Source: Herbidospora yilanensis (lineage in GTDB: Bacteria > Actinomycetota > Actinomycetes > Streptosporangiales > Streptosporangiaceae). From it: a stretch of DNA of 64,000 bases. The notes under the pieces are model-generated. The model was not told the origin of the DNA and searched no databases. It saw nothing but the letters and a program-made list of their open reading frames with translations. Of this stretch, positions 1 through 8,195 are shown piece after piece. The stretch is taken from positions 37,180-101,179 of the forward strand of contig NZ_BBXE01000041.1 in assembly GCF_001570565.1 (NCBI RefSeq), read 5' to 3'. Made by a program: the position numbers and the translations under genes. Position 1 is the stretch's first letter; the number at the start of each line of letters is the position of its first letter.

Positions 1-325
1 AGGCGACCGGCACGGTGGCCAGGAACGCCAGGCGTCCCGACCAGCGGTGCACCGGTCCGGGCCAGGAACCCCGCACCGGGATCCTGCCCCAGATGGCGAA
101 CGCCGAGAACACCTGCACGATCGCCAGCAGCGCGGCGAGTGTGGTCAGCCAGACCTTCATGGCCAGCGGGCCGGAGAACCCGGCCAGGCCGTAGGCGAAA
201 CCGGTCGGGGGGTGCAGTTCGCCGTACACGCCGAGGGCGGCGGCGACCAGCCCGCCGGCGAAGACGGGGACGACGAGGAGGGCGACGGCGCCACGGTTCT
301 GCGGGGCGACTTGGGTGTGAGACAT
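1..325 (-). CDS. DUF6529-like integral membrane protein (3' end outside window)
   Basis: The reading frame starts at ATG 325 and runs off the left edge, giving about 108 residues. It shows a hydrophobic segment near residues 13-33 and a second near 55-75, then a short loop rich in Trp, Pro and His (WGRIPVRGSWPGPVHRWSGR) before the third segment. This matches actinobacterial DUF6529 membrane proteins as I remember them. Family function is not established; the His/Trp arrangement recalls cytochrome-b561-like proteins, but that is inference. It lies 34 bp downstream of a secreted-protein gene on the same strand, so the two may be co-transcribed. Confidence 0.7.
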   Translation of the reverse strand, partial: MSHTQVAPQNRGAVALLVVPVFAGGLVAAALGVYGELHPPTGFAYGLAGFSGPLAMKVWLTTLAALLAIVQVFSAFAIWGRIPVRGSWPGPVHRWSGRLAFLATVPVA

Positions 326-359
326 CTCAGGCTCTCAAGCGTTCGGGGGGCGTCGGGAT

Positions 360-1070
360 TCAGGAGGCCGGGGCCAGGAAGGAGTCGATGAACTGGTCGG
401 GGTCCTGGGGGGTGAGGGGGATGCCGTACCACTCCTGGACGCCGCCGTCGAAGGCCGCCGCGGCCTCGCCGGAGTTCTCGCCGAGCATGATGCGGCCGAC
501 CGACTGGCCGTTGGGCAGCTTGATCCAGCCGCCGACGACGCGGGCGCCGCGGACCTGGGCGGTGGCGCGGTAGAGACCCGAGGGCTTCTTCACCGTGGCG
601 GCGGAGAAGCGCCAGCTCTTGTCCTTGTACTCGATGCGGCCCTGCGCCTTGCCGCCGCGCAGGGCGGCGGTGACCAGGGTGTCCTTGCCTTCGAGGGTGA
701 CCGTGTTGTCCGCGGCGGTGCCCCTCAGCCACGCCTCGATCTTGCCGTCGCAGAAGTAGCCGACGACCTTGCCGTTCCTGATCGAGATGGCGATCAGGCC
801 GCCGTTCTGGTCGACGACGCCGGCGTAGTCGGCCTTCTTCGGGGTGGGGTCCTCCTCCGGTTCGGGGGCGGCCACCTCTTCGGGTTCCTGGGTCGCGTCG
901 GGGGTGGCCTCCTCGGTCACCCCGGGCGTGGCGAGCGGGTCGGCCCCGGCCGCCGCCGGGACGGCCGAGGTCTCCTGGATCTGGGGTGAGGCGGTCGCGC
1001 TGGCCACCGTCAGGCCCGCGGTCATCACCACTCCGACGGCCAATGTGTAAATGGGTCCTAGCCGGCTCAT
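360..1070 (-). CDS. secreted protein of unknown function with an acidic Pro/Glu linker
   Basis: The 236-residue protein starts at ATG 1070, chosen because an AGGAGAG ribosome site lies just upstream and a signal-peptide-like stretch (LGPIYTLAVGVVMTAGLTVA) follows at once. A frame extending upstream to 1187 lacks this. Residues about 30-80 form a low-complexity Pro/Glu/Thr linker. The remaining ~155 residues look like a beta-rich folded domain repeating Gly-Gly-Lys turns (VAISIRNGKVVGYFCDGK-type strands). I do not recognise the domain's function. It precedes the DUF6529-like gene and is divergent from the CPBP protease gene, with a 101-bp shared promoter region between them. Confidence 0.75.
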   Translation of the reverse strand: MSRLGPIYTLAVGVVMTAGLTVASATASPQIQETSAVPAAAGADPLATPGVTEEATPDATQEPEEVAAPEPEEDPTPKKADYAGVVDQNGGLIAISIRNGKVVGYFCDGKIEAWLRGTAADNTVTLEGKDTLVTAALRGGKAQGRIEYKDKSWRFSAATVKKPSGLYRATAQVRGARVVGGWIKLPNGQSVGRIMLGENSGEAAAAFDGGVQEWYGIPLTPQDPDQFIDSFLAPAS

Positions 1071-1171
1071 GTTCCGTCTCTCCTGGGTTTGTTTACTGCC
1101 CCAGAGTGAATCGCGGCGGGGCGCGTCTGTCTGTGGACTAATGCGCACTCGTCTGGGATGAGAATGGGGGC

Positions 1172-2098
1172 GTGATCCAGCAGCCATCGCTCACGTCGTG
1201 GATCGTCCCGCCGCCTCCGGGTTCGCGGTACGACCAGCTCGCGCGCACCCCGGTGCACCGCTGGTGGCGGCCTCCGCTCGGGACTCTGCTGATCGTGGTC
1301 GTCTACGTCGCCCTGACGGCGGCGATGGGCCTGGCCGCGGTGCTCCTGGCCGTGGCCGGAGGCCTGCCGACGGCGACGTCCCCGGGCCGGATCCTGTTCG
1401 AGAACCCCGTGCTCGACCTCGCCTTCCAGCTCGTGGCGATCGCGATCATGATCCCCATCGTGCTGGGGGCGGCCTGGCTGGTGCAGCGGCGCCCGCCCGG
1501 CACCCTTTCCTCGGTCGCGGGACGGCTGCGATGGCGGTGGCTCCTGCGATGCGTTCCATTGGCTGTCCTCGCGGTGGTGCTGGGGGAGGCGGCCCAGAGC
1601 CTGACCCTGCTGGCGACGGGGGTCTCTCCGGGATACGGCTGGGCGGGCTGGTCGAATCTGCTCGTGCCGCTGGTGGTGATCCTTGTCCTCGTGCCCGTGC
1701 AGGCGGCTGCAGAGGAGTACGCGTTCCGGGGCTGGGTGGTTCAGGCTTTCGGCGCCTATTTGCGCAATCCCTGGTGGGGGATCGTCATCTCGGCGGCCGT
1801 CTTCGCGGCCTTCCACGGCTACACCGACTTCGGGATCGCCTATACGTTCGGGTTCGGCGTGCTGATGGGGTGGGTGTCGGTACGCACCGGCGGGCTTGAG
1901 GCGGCCATCGCGCTGCACGCGGTGAACAACGTGGGGGCGTTCGGGATCGCGGCGGTGGCGGGGGAACTCGGCTCGGCGCTGGAGCAGGGTTCGCTGCCCT
2001 GGCAGACCCTGGTGGGAACGATCGTGCAATTTGGCGTTTTTGGGGTTGGTGTCGTGGTTCTTGCTCGTAAGTCGGGAATTTCGGTGGAGGGCGGATAA
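1172..2098 (+). CDS. CPBP-family intramembrane metalloprotease (CAAX protease-like)
   Basis: 308 residues from GTG 1172, with about seven or eight hydrophobic segments. The CPBP (Abi/Rce1-like) motifs are intact: EEYAFRG at residues 181-187 (paired Glu plus Arg), FAAFH at 211-215 and HAVNN at 249-253. These supply the Glu/His/Asn residues of an intramembrane glutamic-type protease site. The first ~35 residues are Pro-rich and cytosolic. Bacterial members have been linked to bacteriocin self-immunity and membrane-protein maturation; the substrate cannot be read here. It is 105 bp upstream of the large Asp-box repeat protein on the same strand and could be expressed with it. Confidence 0.9.
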   Translation: MIQQPSLTSWIVPPPPGSRYDQLARTPVHRWWRPPLGTLLIVVVYVALTAAMGLAAVLLAVAGGLPTATSPGRILFENPVLDLAFQLVAIAIMIPIVLGAAWLVQRRPPGTLSSVAGRLRWRWLLRCVPLAVLAVVLGEAAQSLTLLATGVSPGYGWAGWSNLLVPLVVILVLVPVQAAAEEYAFRGWVVQAFGAYLRNPWWGIVISAAVFAAFHGYTDFGIAYTFGFGVLMGWVSVRTGGLEAAIALHAVNNVGAFGIAAVAGELGSALEQGSLPWQTLVGTIVQFGVFGVGVVVLARKSGISVEGG

Positions 2099-2203
2099 AT
2101 CTCACTAGAGAGGAGGTGATCGTGGGTTGCGGGAGGGGTATCAGAGGGATTACGTCCCTCCCAGACATATGTGGAACGGTCCTGATAGAGGAGGTAAGTG
2201 GCC

Positions 2204-5200
2204 GTGCCCCCCGAAGACGAGGAGCAGCCGGATGTGCCCCCGAAGCTCCATCACTCGCCACCGGGCCCTGCCACGACCCCTGAGGAGAGTCCCCGCCCGC
2301 GCACCTCACCCTGGGCCCTGCCCCCCTTCGCCGCTCCGACGCCCGAAGACCCTCCGGTACGCGGCCGCCGCCCCTACGACGCCGCGGCCGACCTCGACGA
2401 GCCGGAGCCCCGGCCGGGCGACCTGGAGACGACCCAGCCCCGGCGCGCGATCGGCTCGTTACCCTTCGAGGCCCTGGGCGAACGCCGCCACGGCCCGATC
2501 GGCCCTCGACCGGGCGAACCCCAGGACCAGGTGATCTGGCCCCTCGGCAAATCCCCGTTACCCCCGCCGCCGGCGCCCTCGGGCGAGGGCGACTCCGCCG
2601 GACCGGAGGGGCCCTTGCCTGGCCCCGAGCGGCCACGAGAGGTCGCGGCGGTCGAAGGGCTCGGCAGTTCGCGGGGTGCCGACCCTTATGCCGAGACCGG
2701 TCGATCGCTGGGCGCGGCGAGTGACGCGGGGTCCCGTGGCGCTCGGGAGGGGGCACTGCCGCCCGGTGTCGAGCCCATGTATCCCGTCGACCCCGCCCTC
2801 CGGAGCGAAGAGGCGACGCCCGAGGGCATCTATCCGCCCGACCCTTCCTTGCGGCAGAACCGCCCCTCTGATTTTCCGCCCCGGCATCACCGGCCCTACT
2901 CGACCCCGCAGCGGCCCGACGACGACGAGAGGTCCGAGCGCAGGGAGTATCCCGACAAGCTGGTCGCCTCCGGGCCGCCGCGTGAGCACGGCATCCGGGT
3001 CCGGCCCGCCATCGCCGCGGAGCCCGAGTTCGTCCCCGAGCCCGAGTTCGGGCCGGGGCGGCGGGAGAAGGACGTACCGGCGGCGGTTCCGGCTGTTCGG
3101 CAGGCCTCGCCCGAGCGGATCGGGAAGCCGCCCGGGGGCCGGCCGTTGCGGCCCGACGTGCTGGCCACGCTGGGGCCGCCGCGGGGCGGGAAGCACGGGC
3201 GGCGCGGGGTCCGGGCGCAGCGCAGGCGGCCGAGGATCGGATTGCCGCTGCTGGTCGTCGTGGCGGTCATCACGGCCGCGGCGTTCGGGCTGTTCGTGGT
3301 GCGGTGGGCCACGGCCCCGGCCACGTCGGGGATCCGGCTGGCGGTCGGCGACGGGCAGTCGGGGGACTCGGCGTTCCAGGCCCCGGGGCTGCCCGGCAAC
3401 GGGTCGCGGCAGGTGCTGACCTCGGTCGCCTCGTCGGGGTCGACGATCGTGGCGGTCGGCACCGACACCACCGGCGCCATCGCGCGGCCCCTCTTCATCG
3501 TCTCGGCCAACGACGGCAAGGACTGGACGCTCGGCGAGGTCAACGGGCCGCCCGGCTACGAGGCCGCGCCGGGATCGCCCGGCCGGGTCGTCGGGAGCGG
3601 CGGGAAGTGGCTGGCGGTCAGCACCGACCCCGCCGGGCCCGAGGGCCGGGGCATGTGGACGTCGGCCGACGGCCGGTCGTGGGCGGCGGTCGATCCGGCC
3701 CGGCTCGGGATGTTCCTCGAATCCGACCGGGTGACCGACCTGGCCCGGACCGCCACCGGCTTCGTCGCCGTCGGCAGCACCGTCCAGGCCGACGGCACGC
3801 CGGGCGCGGTCGCCTGGACCTCCGCCGACGGTCAGGCGTGGACGCGGGTGGAGACCCCCAGGATCGGCACCCCCGACATGATCCGCACCGTCAAGGCCGT
3901 CGTGGCCAAGGGAGACCGGGTCGTCGCCCTGGCCGAACCCGGGTCCGGCACCGCCACGGTGATCCTCCGCTCCGACGACGGGGGGCGGTCGTGGCTGCGT
4001 ACGGCGACGGCGCTGCCCGACATCAGGCCCGAGACGGGCGCGCTGGCGGCGTCGGGCGACGGCTTCGTGCTGGTGCCGACCGGGCAGCGGTTCCCCGGTC
4101 CGGGTGTACGGGTCCACTGCTCGCCCGAAGGCCAGAACTGGACCGCGTGCGGGACGATCGGGCCCCTCAGCCCGGCGGGTAGCGGCGTGCGCGGGTTGTC
4201 GGCCTCGGGAGCGGGCCTGGCCGCCGTCGTGGAGTCGGCGTGGGAGGAGTACGCCCTCTTCACCAGCGACGACGGCCGCGACTGGCGCAAACGGGCCGAC
4301 CTCGGCGTCATCCCGGGCACGCTGCGGGGGCTGACCATCACCGACAGCGGACGCCTGGTCGCCGGTGGCGACAAACGCGGGGCCGGTGACGTGGAGAACC
4401 TGCCCGTCCTGATGACGGCCGAGAAGGGCAAGGCCGCCCGCGCCGTGCCGCTGGAGAGCGTGCCCGGCCTGAACCGGCTGGCGCGCCACACCTCGGGCGT
4501 GCTGGCGGCCGGGGGCGCGTTCGTGGCGGTCGGCTCGGCCAACGGCGACGCGGGCATCTGGACCAGCGGGAACAACGGGGCCAACTGGCGGGCGATCAAC
4601 TCCCAGTGGCTCGGCGGGTCCGGCCGGCAGGCGCTCTCGGACGTCGCCTACGGTCCCAAGGGCTGGCTCGCCGTCGGCAGCACGATGGCCGACCTGCTGG
4701 TGACCAAGCCGCTGCTGGTGGTGTCGTCCGACGGCAAGGGGTGGCGGCCGGGGCCGGAGATGTCCGCGCCCGAGGGCCACTACTACCTGGCGCCCCAGAC
4801 GGTCGCCGCCGGGCCCAAGGGCTACGTGCTGGCCGGGGAGGACCAGACCGGCGCCGGGATCGGCCCCGCGCTCTGGTTCACCGCCGACCTGAAGAAGTTC
4901 ACCCGCGTGGGCGAACTGCCCGCCGGGGCCGCCGAGGTGCGCATCCACGACGTGGCCGCGACCGACGACGGTTTCGTGGCCATCGGCGGGACCGGCCGGT
5001 CAGAACGGGAGAACGGGGTCGTCTGGGTCTCCGCCGACGGGCTGAAGTGGGAGGCCAGGAACCGGGTGCTGCCCGACGACGCACAGTCGGCCGGGCTGCG
5101 CCACATCGTCGCGCGCGACGGAAGGCTGATCGCGACCGGGACCGCCCTGACCGACGACGGCACCCGGCCGTTCTCCGCCGTGAGCGGCGACGGCGGCGAG

Positions 5201-5515
5201 AACTGGGAGTTCGCCTGGTTGCCCGCCGAGGCGCCGGCCGTGGTCCTCGACCTGACGGCGAGCGAGCGCGGCATCGTCGCCGTGGGCGCTCACGGGACCG
5301 GCAGCGAGGTCGACAGTTCGGTGTGGGCGTCGGAGGACGGCCTGGTGTGGGTCCGGCACGGGCTCGTGGAAGACGGGCTCGGCGGGGCGGGTGCGCAGTG
5401 GCTGGAGGCGGTGACGATCTCGGGCCAGCGCGTCATCGCGGTGGGCCGCTCGACGACGAGCACGACCGACAACATCACGATCTGGCGCAGCACCCTGTCG
5501 TCGGGAGACGCGTAA
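2204..5515 (+). CDS. large single-pass membrane protein with an extracellular Asp-box (BNR-like) beta-propeller region
   Basis: About 1,103 residues. GTG 2204 is preferred over GTG 2198 because the AGGAGG at 2190-2195 is 8 nt from the former and only 2 nt from the latter. Residues ~1-340 are Pro/Glu/Arg-rich and probably disordered and cytoplasmic. One transmembrane helix follows at ~345-367 (PLLVVVAVITAAAFGLFVV), then an extracytoplasmic part of ~735 residues. That part carries about a dozen repeats of the Asp-box type (for example SADGRSW, SADGQAW, SDDGGRSW, SDDGRDW, SADGLKW, SEDGLVW), the spacing expected for one or two beta-propellers as in sialidase/photosystem-assembly-like folds. No sialidase Arg triad is evident, so an adhesive or sensory role is likelier than catalysis. 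It ends 3 bp from a convergent Nudix gene. Confidence 0.8.
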   Translation: MPPEDEEQPDVPPKLHHSPPGPATTPEESPRPRTSPWALPPFAAPTPEDPPVRGRRPYDAAADLDEPEPRPGDLETTQPRRAIGSLPFEALGERRHGPIGPRPGEPQDQVIWPLGKSPLPPPPAPSGEGDSAGPEGPLPGPERPREVAAVEGLGSSRGADPYAETGRSLGAASDAGSRGAREGALPPGVEPMYPVDPALRSEEATPEGIYPPDPSLRQNRPSDFPPRHHRPYSTPQRPDDDERSERREYPDKLVASGPPREHGIRVRPAIAAEPEFVPEPEFGPGRREKDVPAAVPAVRQASPERIGKPPGGRPLRPDVLATLGPPRGGKHGRRGVRAQRRRPRIGLPLLVVVAVITAAAFGLFVVRWATAPATSGIRLAVGDGQSGDSAFQAPGLPGNGSRQVLTSVASSGSTIVAVGTDTTGAIARPLFIVSANDGKDWTLGEVNGPPGYEAAPGSPGRVVGSGGKWLAVSTDPAGPEGRGMWTSADGRSWAAVDPARLGMFLESDRVTDLARTATGFVAVGSTVQADGTPGAVAWTSADGQAWTRVETPRIGTPDMIRTVKAVVAKGDRVVALAEPGSGTATVILRSDDGGRSWLRTATALPDIRPETGALAASGDGFVLVPTGQRFPGPGVRVHCSPEGQNWTACGTIGPLSPAGSGVRGLSASGAGLAAVVESAWEEYALFTSDDGRDWRKRADLGVIPGTLRGLTITDSGRLVAGGDKRGAGDVENLPVLMTAEKGKAARAVPLESVPGLNRLARHTSGVLAAGGAFVAVGSANGDAGIWTSGNNGANWRAINSQWLGGSGRQALSDVAYGPKGWLAVGSTMADLLVTKPLLVVSSDGKGWRPGPEMSAPEGHYYLAPQTVAAGPKGYVLAGEDQTGAGIGPALWFTADLKKFTRVGELPAGAAEVRIHDVAATDDGFVAIGGTGRSERENGVVWVSADGLKWEARNRVLPDDAQSAGLRHIVARDGRLIATGTALTDDGTRPFSAVSGDGGENWEFAWLPAEAPAVVLDLTASERGIVAVGAHGTGSEVDSSVWASEDGLVWVRHGLVEDGLGGAGAQWLEAVTISGQRVIAVGRSTTSTTDNITIWRSTLSSGDA

Positions 5516-5518
5516 CGA

Positions 5519-5878
5519 TCAGAGTTCGTCGAGGAAGTCGAGGAGGCCCTTCGTCAGCGGCAGGCGTACGAGATCGTCCGGGGTTGCCCACACGGCCGCC
5601 GCCGCGTCGTCGCCCGGCCTGAGGTCGCCGCCGACCACGTGGGCGTAGTAGTCGAAGATCTCGTAGAAGCCGATCACGAGCATCCCGGCCAGCGCGCCCA
5701 CCTGGATCTCCAGGCCGGTCTCCTCGCGGATCTCGCGACGCAGGGCCTCGTCGTCGGTCTCGCCCTCCTCGACGCGGCCGCCGGGCAGGGACCACAGTCC
5801 CTCCGACGGGGGGTGGCCACGCTGGATGAGCAGGAGGCGACCCTCGGTGTCGCGGATGATTGCCCCAACACAGCGCAT
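5519..5878 (-). CDS. Nudix hydrolase (MutT-like)
   Basis: 119 residues from ATG 5878, the usual length of a minimal MutT-like domain. The Nudix box is complete at residues ~33-56: GGRVEEGETDDEALRREIRE followed by ETGLE, containing the REx2EExG metal-binding core. The N-terminal strand begins MRCVGAIIRD and continues LLLIQRGHPPSEGLW, typical of the sub-group that cleans oxidised or damaged nucleoside diphosphate derivatives, though the substrate cannot be assigned. It is convergent with the Asp-box protein gene (3 bp apart) and divergent from the DUF6758 gene across a 72-bp gap. Confidence 0.92.
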   Translation of the reverse strand: MRCVGAIIRDTEGRLLLIQRGHPPSEGLWSLPGGRVEEGETDDEALRREIREETGLEIQVGALAGMLVIGFYEIFDYYAHVVGGDLRPGDDAAAAVWATPDDLVRLPLTKGLLDFLDEL

Positions 5879-5950
5879 AACACCAAGATTACGGCTAAAA
5901 GCCCCGGGAGGCCTTGACGGGTCCCGGGCATCGGAGCACGGTGAGTAACT

Positions 5951-6580
5951 GTGAGAGCCGCGCCCACCTGTCCCCGGTGCTTCGGCCCGCTGAGCGAACC
6001 CAACCTCTGGTCGAGCGCCTGGCGGTGTCTCGTGCACGGCGAGGTGCTGCCACATCGCTCCCACCGGCCCGGCCCGGCCGCCGTCGAACTGATCAGGGGC
6101 TCGGCCGTGCCCGCCTGGGTGCCGTGGCCCCTGCCCGCCGGGTGGCTGGTGACCGGGTTCGCCGAGGCGGGTGACCGGGCCGCCGTGGTCGCCGTCTCGG
6201 GGCCGTCGCTCAGTTACGGGCCCGCCGACGTACTGATCGTCTCGGAGGAGCCGGGGGTCGGCCTCGGGTCGGCGTACGCCGGACTGCCGGGCCCCGACCC
6301 CGGTGACGTCGTCACGGGCGTTCCCCTCACCAAGATCGAGGTCGACGGGCACTCGATACCGCTCTGGGTGGTGACCGACGGCGTGCCGGGAGACCGGGCC
6401 GTCTATGTCGGCGAGGCCGCCGGGCGCTGGCTCTGGATGGTCGCCTGGCCCGCCGAGGCCGGAAATCTGATCACCCTGATGCAGCTCGCGCTCGCCGATC
6501 TCCGCGATCTCGAGTGGGACGTGCCGTTCGGGGCGTTCTCTCCACGTCTGGCGGGGGAAGGCGCGGCGGGAACGGGCTAG
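5951..6580 (+). CDS. DUF6758 family protein with N-terminal zinc-ribbon-like motif
   Basis: 209 residues from GTG 5951. The N-terminus carries a CPRC pair followed by a Cys-x-x-His (CLVHG), a plausible zinc ribbon, then the conserved block VPAWVPWPLPAGWLVTGFAE and the segment GVGLGSAYAGLPGPDPG. I remember these from actinobacterial DUF6758 proteins. The molecular role is unknown; it appears soluble and cytoplasmic. The next gene starts 2 bp after its stop and the one after that 5 bp later, so it opens a likely three-gene operon with the MBL-fold protein and the RecB-type nuclease. Confidence 0.85.
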   Translation: MRAAPTCPRCFGPLSEPNLWSSAWRCLVHGEVLPHRSHRPGPAAVELIRGSAVPAWVPWPLPAGWLVTGFAEAGDRAAVVAVSGPSLSYGPADVLIVSEEPGVGLGSAYAGLPGPDPGDVVTGVPLTKIEVDGHSIPLWVVTDGVPGDRAVYVGEAAGRWLWMVAWPAEAGNLITLMQLALADLRDLEWDVPFGAFSPRLAGEGAAGTG

Positions 6581-6581
6581 A

Positions 6582-7304
6582 GTGCTGTTCGTGACAGCGC
6601 GTATCGAGCGAGTGGTGACCTCGGGGGTCGTCGAGATCGACGACGTCGAGCACAAGGTTGAGAACAACACCTGGATCGTGGGAGACGACGACGAGGTCAT
6701 CGTCATCGACCCCGCGCGCGACGCGGAGAAGATCCTGGAGAAGGTGGGCGAGCGGCAGGTCCTCGCCGTCATCTGCACCCACGGGCTGCCCGACCACGTC
6801 GGCGGCGCCATCGAGGTGGCCGCCCGCGACGAGGCCGTGATCGCCCTCGGCCCCAAAGACAAGCGCCTGTGGCGGCAGACCTGGGAAGACACCTGGCCCG
6901 ACATCGAGATGGAGGACGAGGGCTTGTTCGCCGTCGCCGACACCGAGCTCGAGGTCATGAACACCCCGGGCGTGACGGCGGGCGGCGTGTCGCTCCTGGC
7001 CGAGTCGCTGGGCGTCGTCTTCACCGGCAAGACCCTGCTGGCCGACGGCCCGGGCAAGCTCGGCGGCGAATACCCGGCCCTGGCCGACCAGCTCACCTCG
7101 ATCGGCGAGCGGCTCTTCACCCTCTCGGGCGAGACCCGGGTCCTGCCCGCCCACGGCGAGGAGACCACGATCGGCGACCTGGAGCCCCTGTTCGACCGGT
7201 GGCTCTCCGGTTCGCTGACCGCCGCCCCCGAGGAGCAGCAGGAGAGCCCGCTGACCGACGGCACCCGCGTGTCGGGCATCCGCCTCAACGCCGACGACGA
7301 CTGA
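6582..7304 (+). CDS. metallo-beta-lactamase-fold protein with degenerate metal-binding motifs
   Basis: 240 residues, with the alpha-beta/beta-alpha layout of MBL-fold hydrolases. Several metal ligands are missing. The HxHxDH motif reads THGLPDHVGG (His67, Leu69 instead of His, Asp71, His72). The next ligand motif reads NTPGVTAGG, with Val130 where His is usual. TGKTLLADGPG has Lys149 where the bridging Asp is usual. The last ligand, His190 (PAHGEETTIG), remains. The close actinobacterial homologues I recall carry the full set, so this protein may bind one metal, bind differently, or be non-catalytic. GTG 6582 is used; GTG 6591 is a possible alternative. It is operonic with DUF6758 and the nuclease gene. 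Confidence 0.85.
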   Translation: MLFVTARIERVVTSGVVEIDDVEHKVENNTWIVGDDDEVIVIDPARDAEKILEKVGERQVLAVICTHGLPDHVGGAIEVAARDEAVIALGPKDKRLWRQTWEDTWPDIEMEDEGLFAVADTELEVMNTPGVTAGGVSLLAESLGVVFTGKTLLADGPGKLGGEYPALADQLTSIGERLFTLSGETRVLPAHGEETTIGDLEPLFDRWLSGSLTAAPEEQQESPLTDGTRVSGIRLNADDD

Positions 7305-7309
7305 GCGCG

Positions 7310-8143
7310 GTGGAGCAGCTCCCCCTGGAAGGAATGCCGCGGCGGCTCTTCTCGTGCACGCCGTCGCGGCTCAACTCCTGGCTCGACTGCCGCCGGCGTT
7401 ACCGGTTCACCTACCTCGACCGTCCCGCGCCCCAGAAGGGCCCGCCGTGGGCGCACAACAGCGTGGGCGCGTCGGTCCACAACGCCCTGGCGGCCTGGTG
7501 GCGGGAGCCTTACGAGCGCCGCACCCCGCTGTCGGCGGCGATCCTGGTCTCCAACGGCTGGATCACCGAGGGCTTCCGCGACTCGGAACAGTCGCTGAGA
7601 TGGCGCGACCGGGCCCGCGAGATGGTCTCCGGCTACGCCGCCACGCTCGACCCCTCCGCCGAGCCGGTCGGCGTGGAGCGCACCGTCGCGACCCGCACGT
7701 CGGTGATGGCCCTGTCGGGCCGCATCGACCGCCTCGACCGCCGCGGCGACGAACTGGTGGTGGTCGACTACAAGACCGGCCGCAGGCCGCTGACCAGCGA
7801 CGACGCACGCGGCTCCCTGGCCCTGGCGGTCTACGCCGTGGCGGCGGCCCGGGTGTTACGACGGCCCTGTCACCGCGTGGAGCTGCACCACCTGCCGACC
7901 GGCGAGGTCGTCGAGTGGGAGCACACCGACGAGTCCCTGGCCCGCCACCTGTCCCGGGCCGACCAGATCGCGGCCGAGGCCCAGGAGGCCGACGAGGCCT
8001 ACCGCGCGGGCGAGGCCACAGACGAGACGTTCGCGCCGTCGCCCGGCGTGTTGTGCTCGTGGTGCGACTTCCGCAGACACTGCCCCGAGGGCCAGGCGGC
8101 CGCCCCCGACAAGGAACCGTGGGACGGCCTGGCGCCCATCTAG
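7310..8143 (+). CDS. RecB-family PD-(D/E)XK nuclease with Fe-S cluster cysteines
   Basis: 277 residues from GTG 7310, 5 bp after the preceding stop. The protein is a stand-alone RecB/AddB-type nuclease domain: TPSRLNSWLDCRRRYRF at the N-terminus, an AHNSVGASVHNAL helix, GRIDRLDRR with VVVDYKTGRRP (the D...DxK catalytic strand), and a C-terminal CSWCDFRRHC. Cys27 with the three C-terminal cysteines makes the four-Cys pattern of Fe-S-stabilised nucleases. It has no helicase domain, so it probably acts in DNA repair or maturation with a separate partner. The family is common in actinobacteria, usually as a Cas4-like or RecB-like exonuclease; there is no CRISPR locus here. Confidence 0.9.
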   Translation: MEQLPLEGMPRRLFSCTPSRLNSWLDCRRRYRFTYLDRPAPQKGPPWAHNSVGASVHNALAAWWREPYERRTPLSAAILVSNGWITEGFRDSEQSLRWRDRAREMVSGYAATLDPSAEPVGVERTVATRTSVMALSGRIDRLDRRGDELVVVDYKTGRRPLTSDDARGSLALAVYAVAAARVLRRPCHRVELHHLPTGEVVEWEHTDESLARHLSRADQIAAEAQEADEAYRAGEATDETFAPSPGVLCSWCDFRRHCPEGQAAAPDKEPWDGLAPI

Positions 8144-8195
8144 GCGTCGCCGGACGGAGCCGTGCTCGATACATGGTTCGTGGTGATCGGCCCTG

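Noticed and set aside
7310..8143. Cas4 nuclease of a CRISPR system
   Set aside because: There is no CRISPR array or other cas gene in the window; the protein fits a general RecB-type nuclease.
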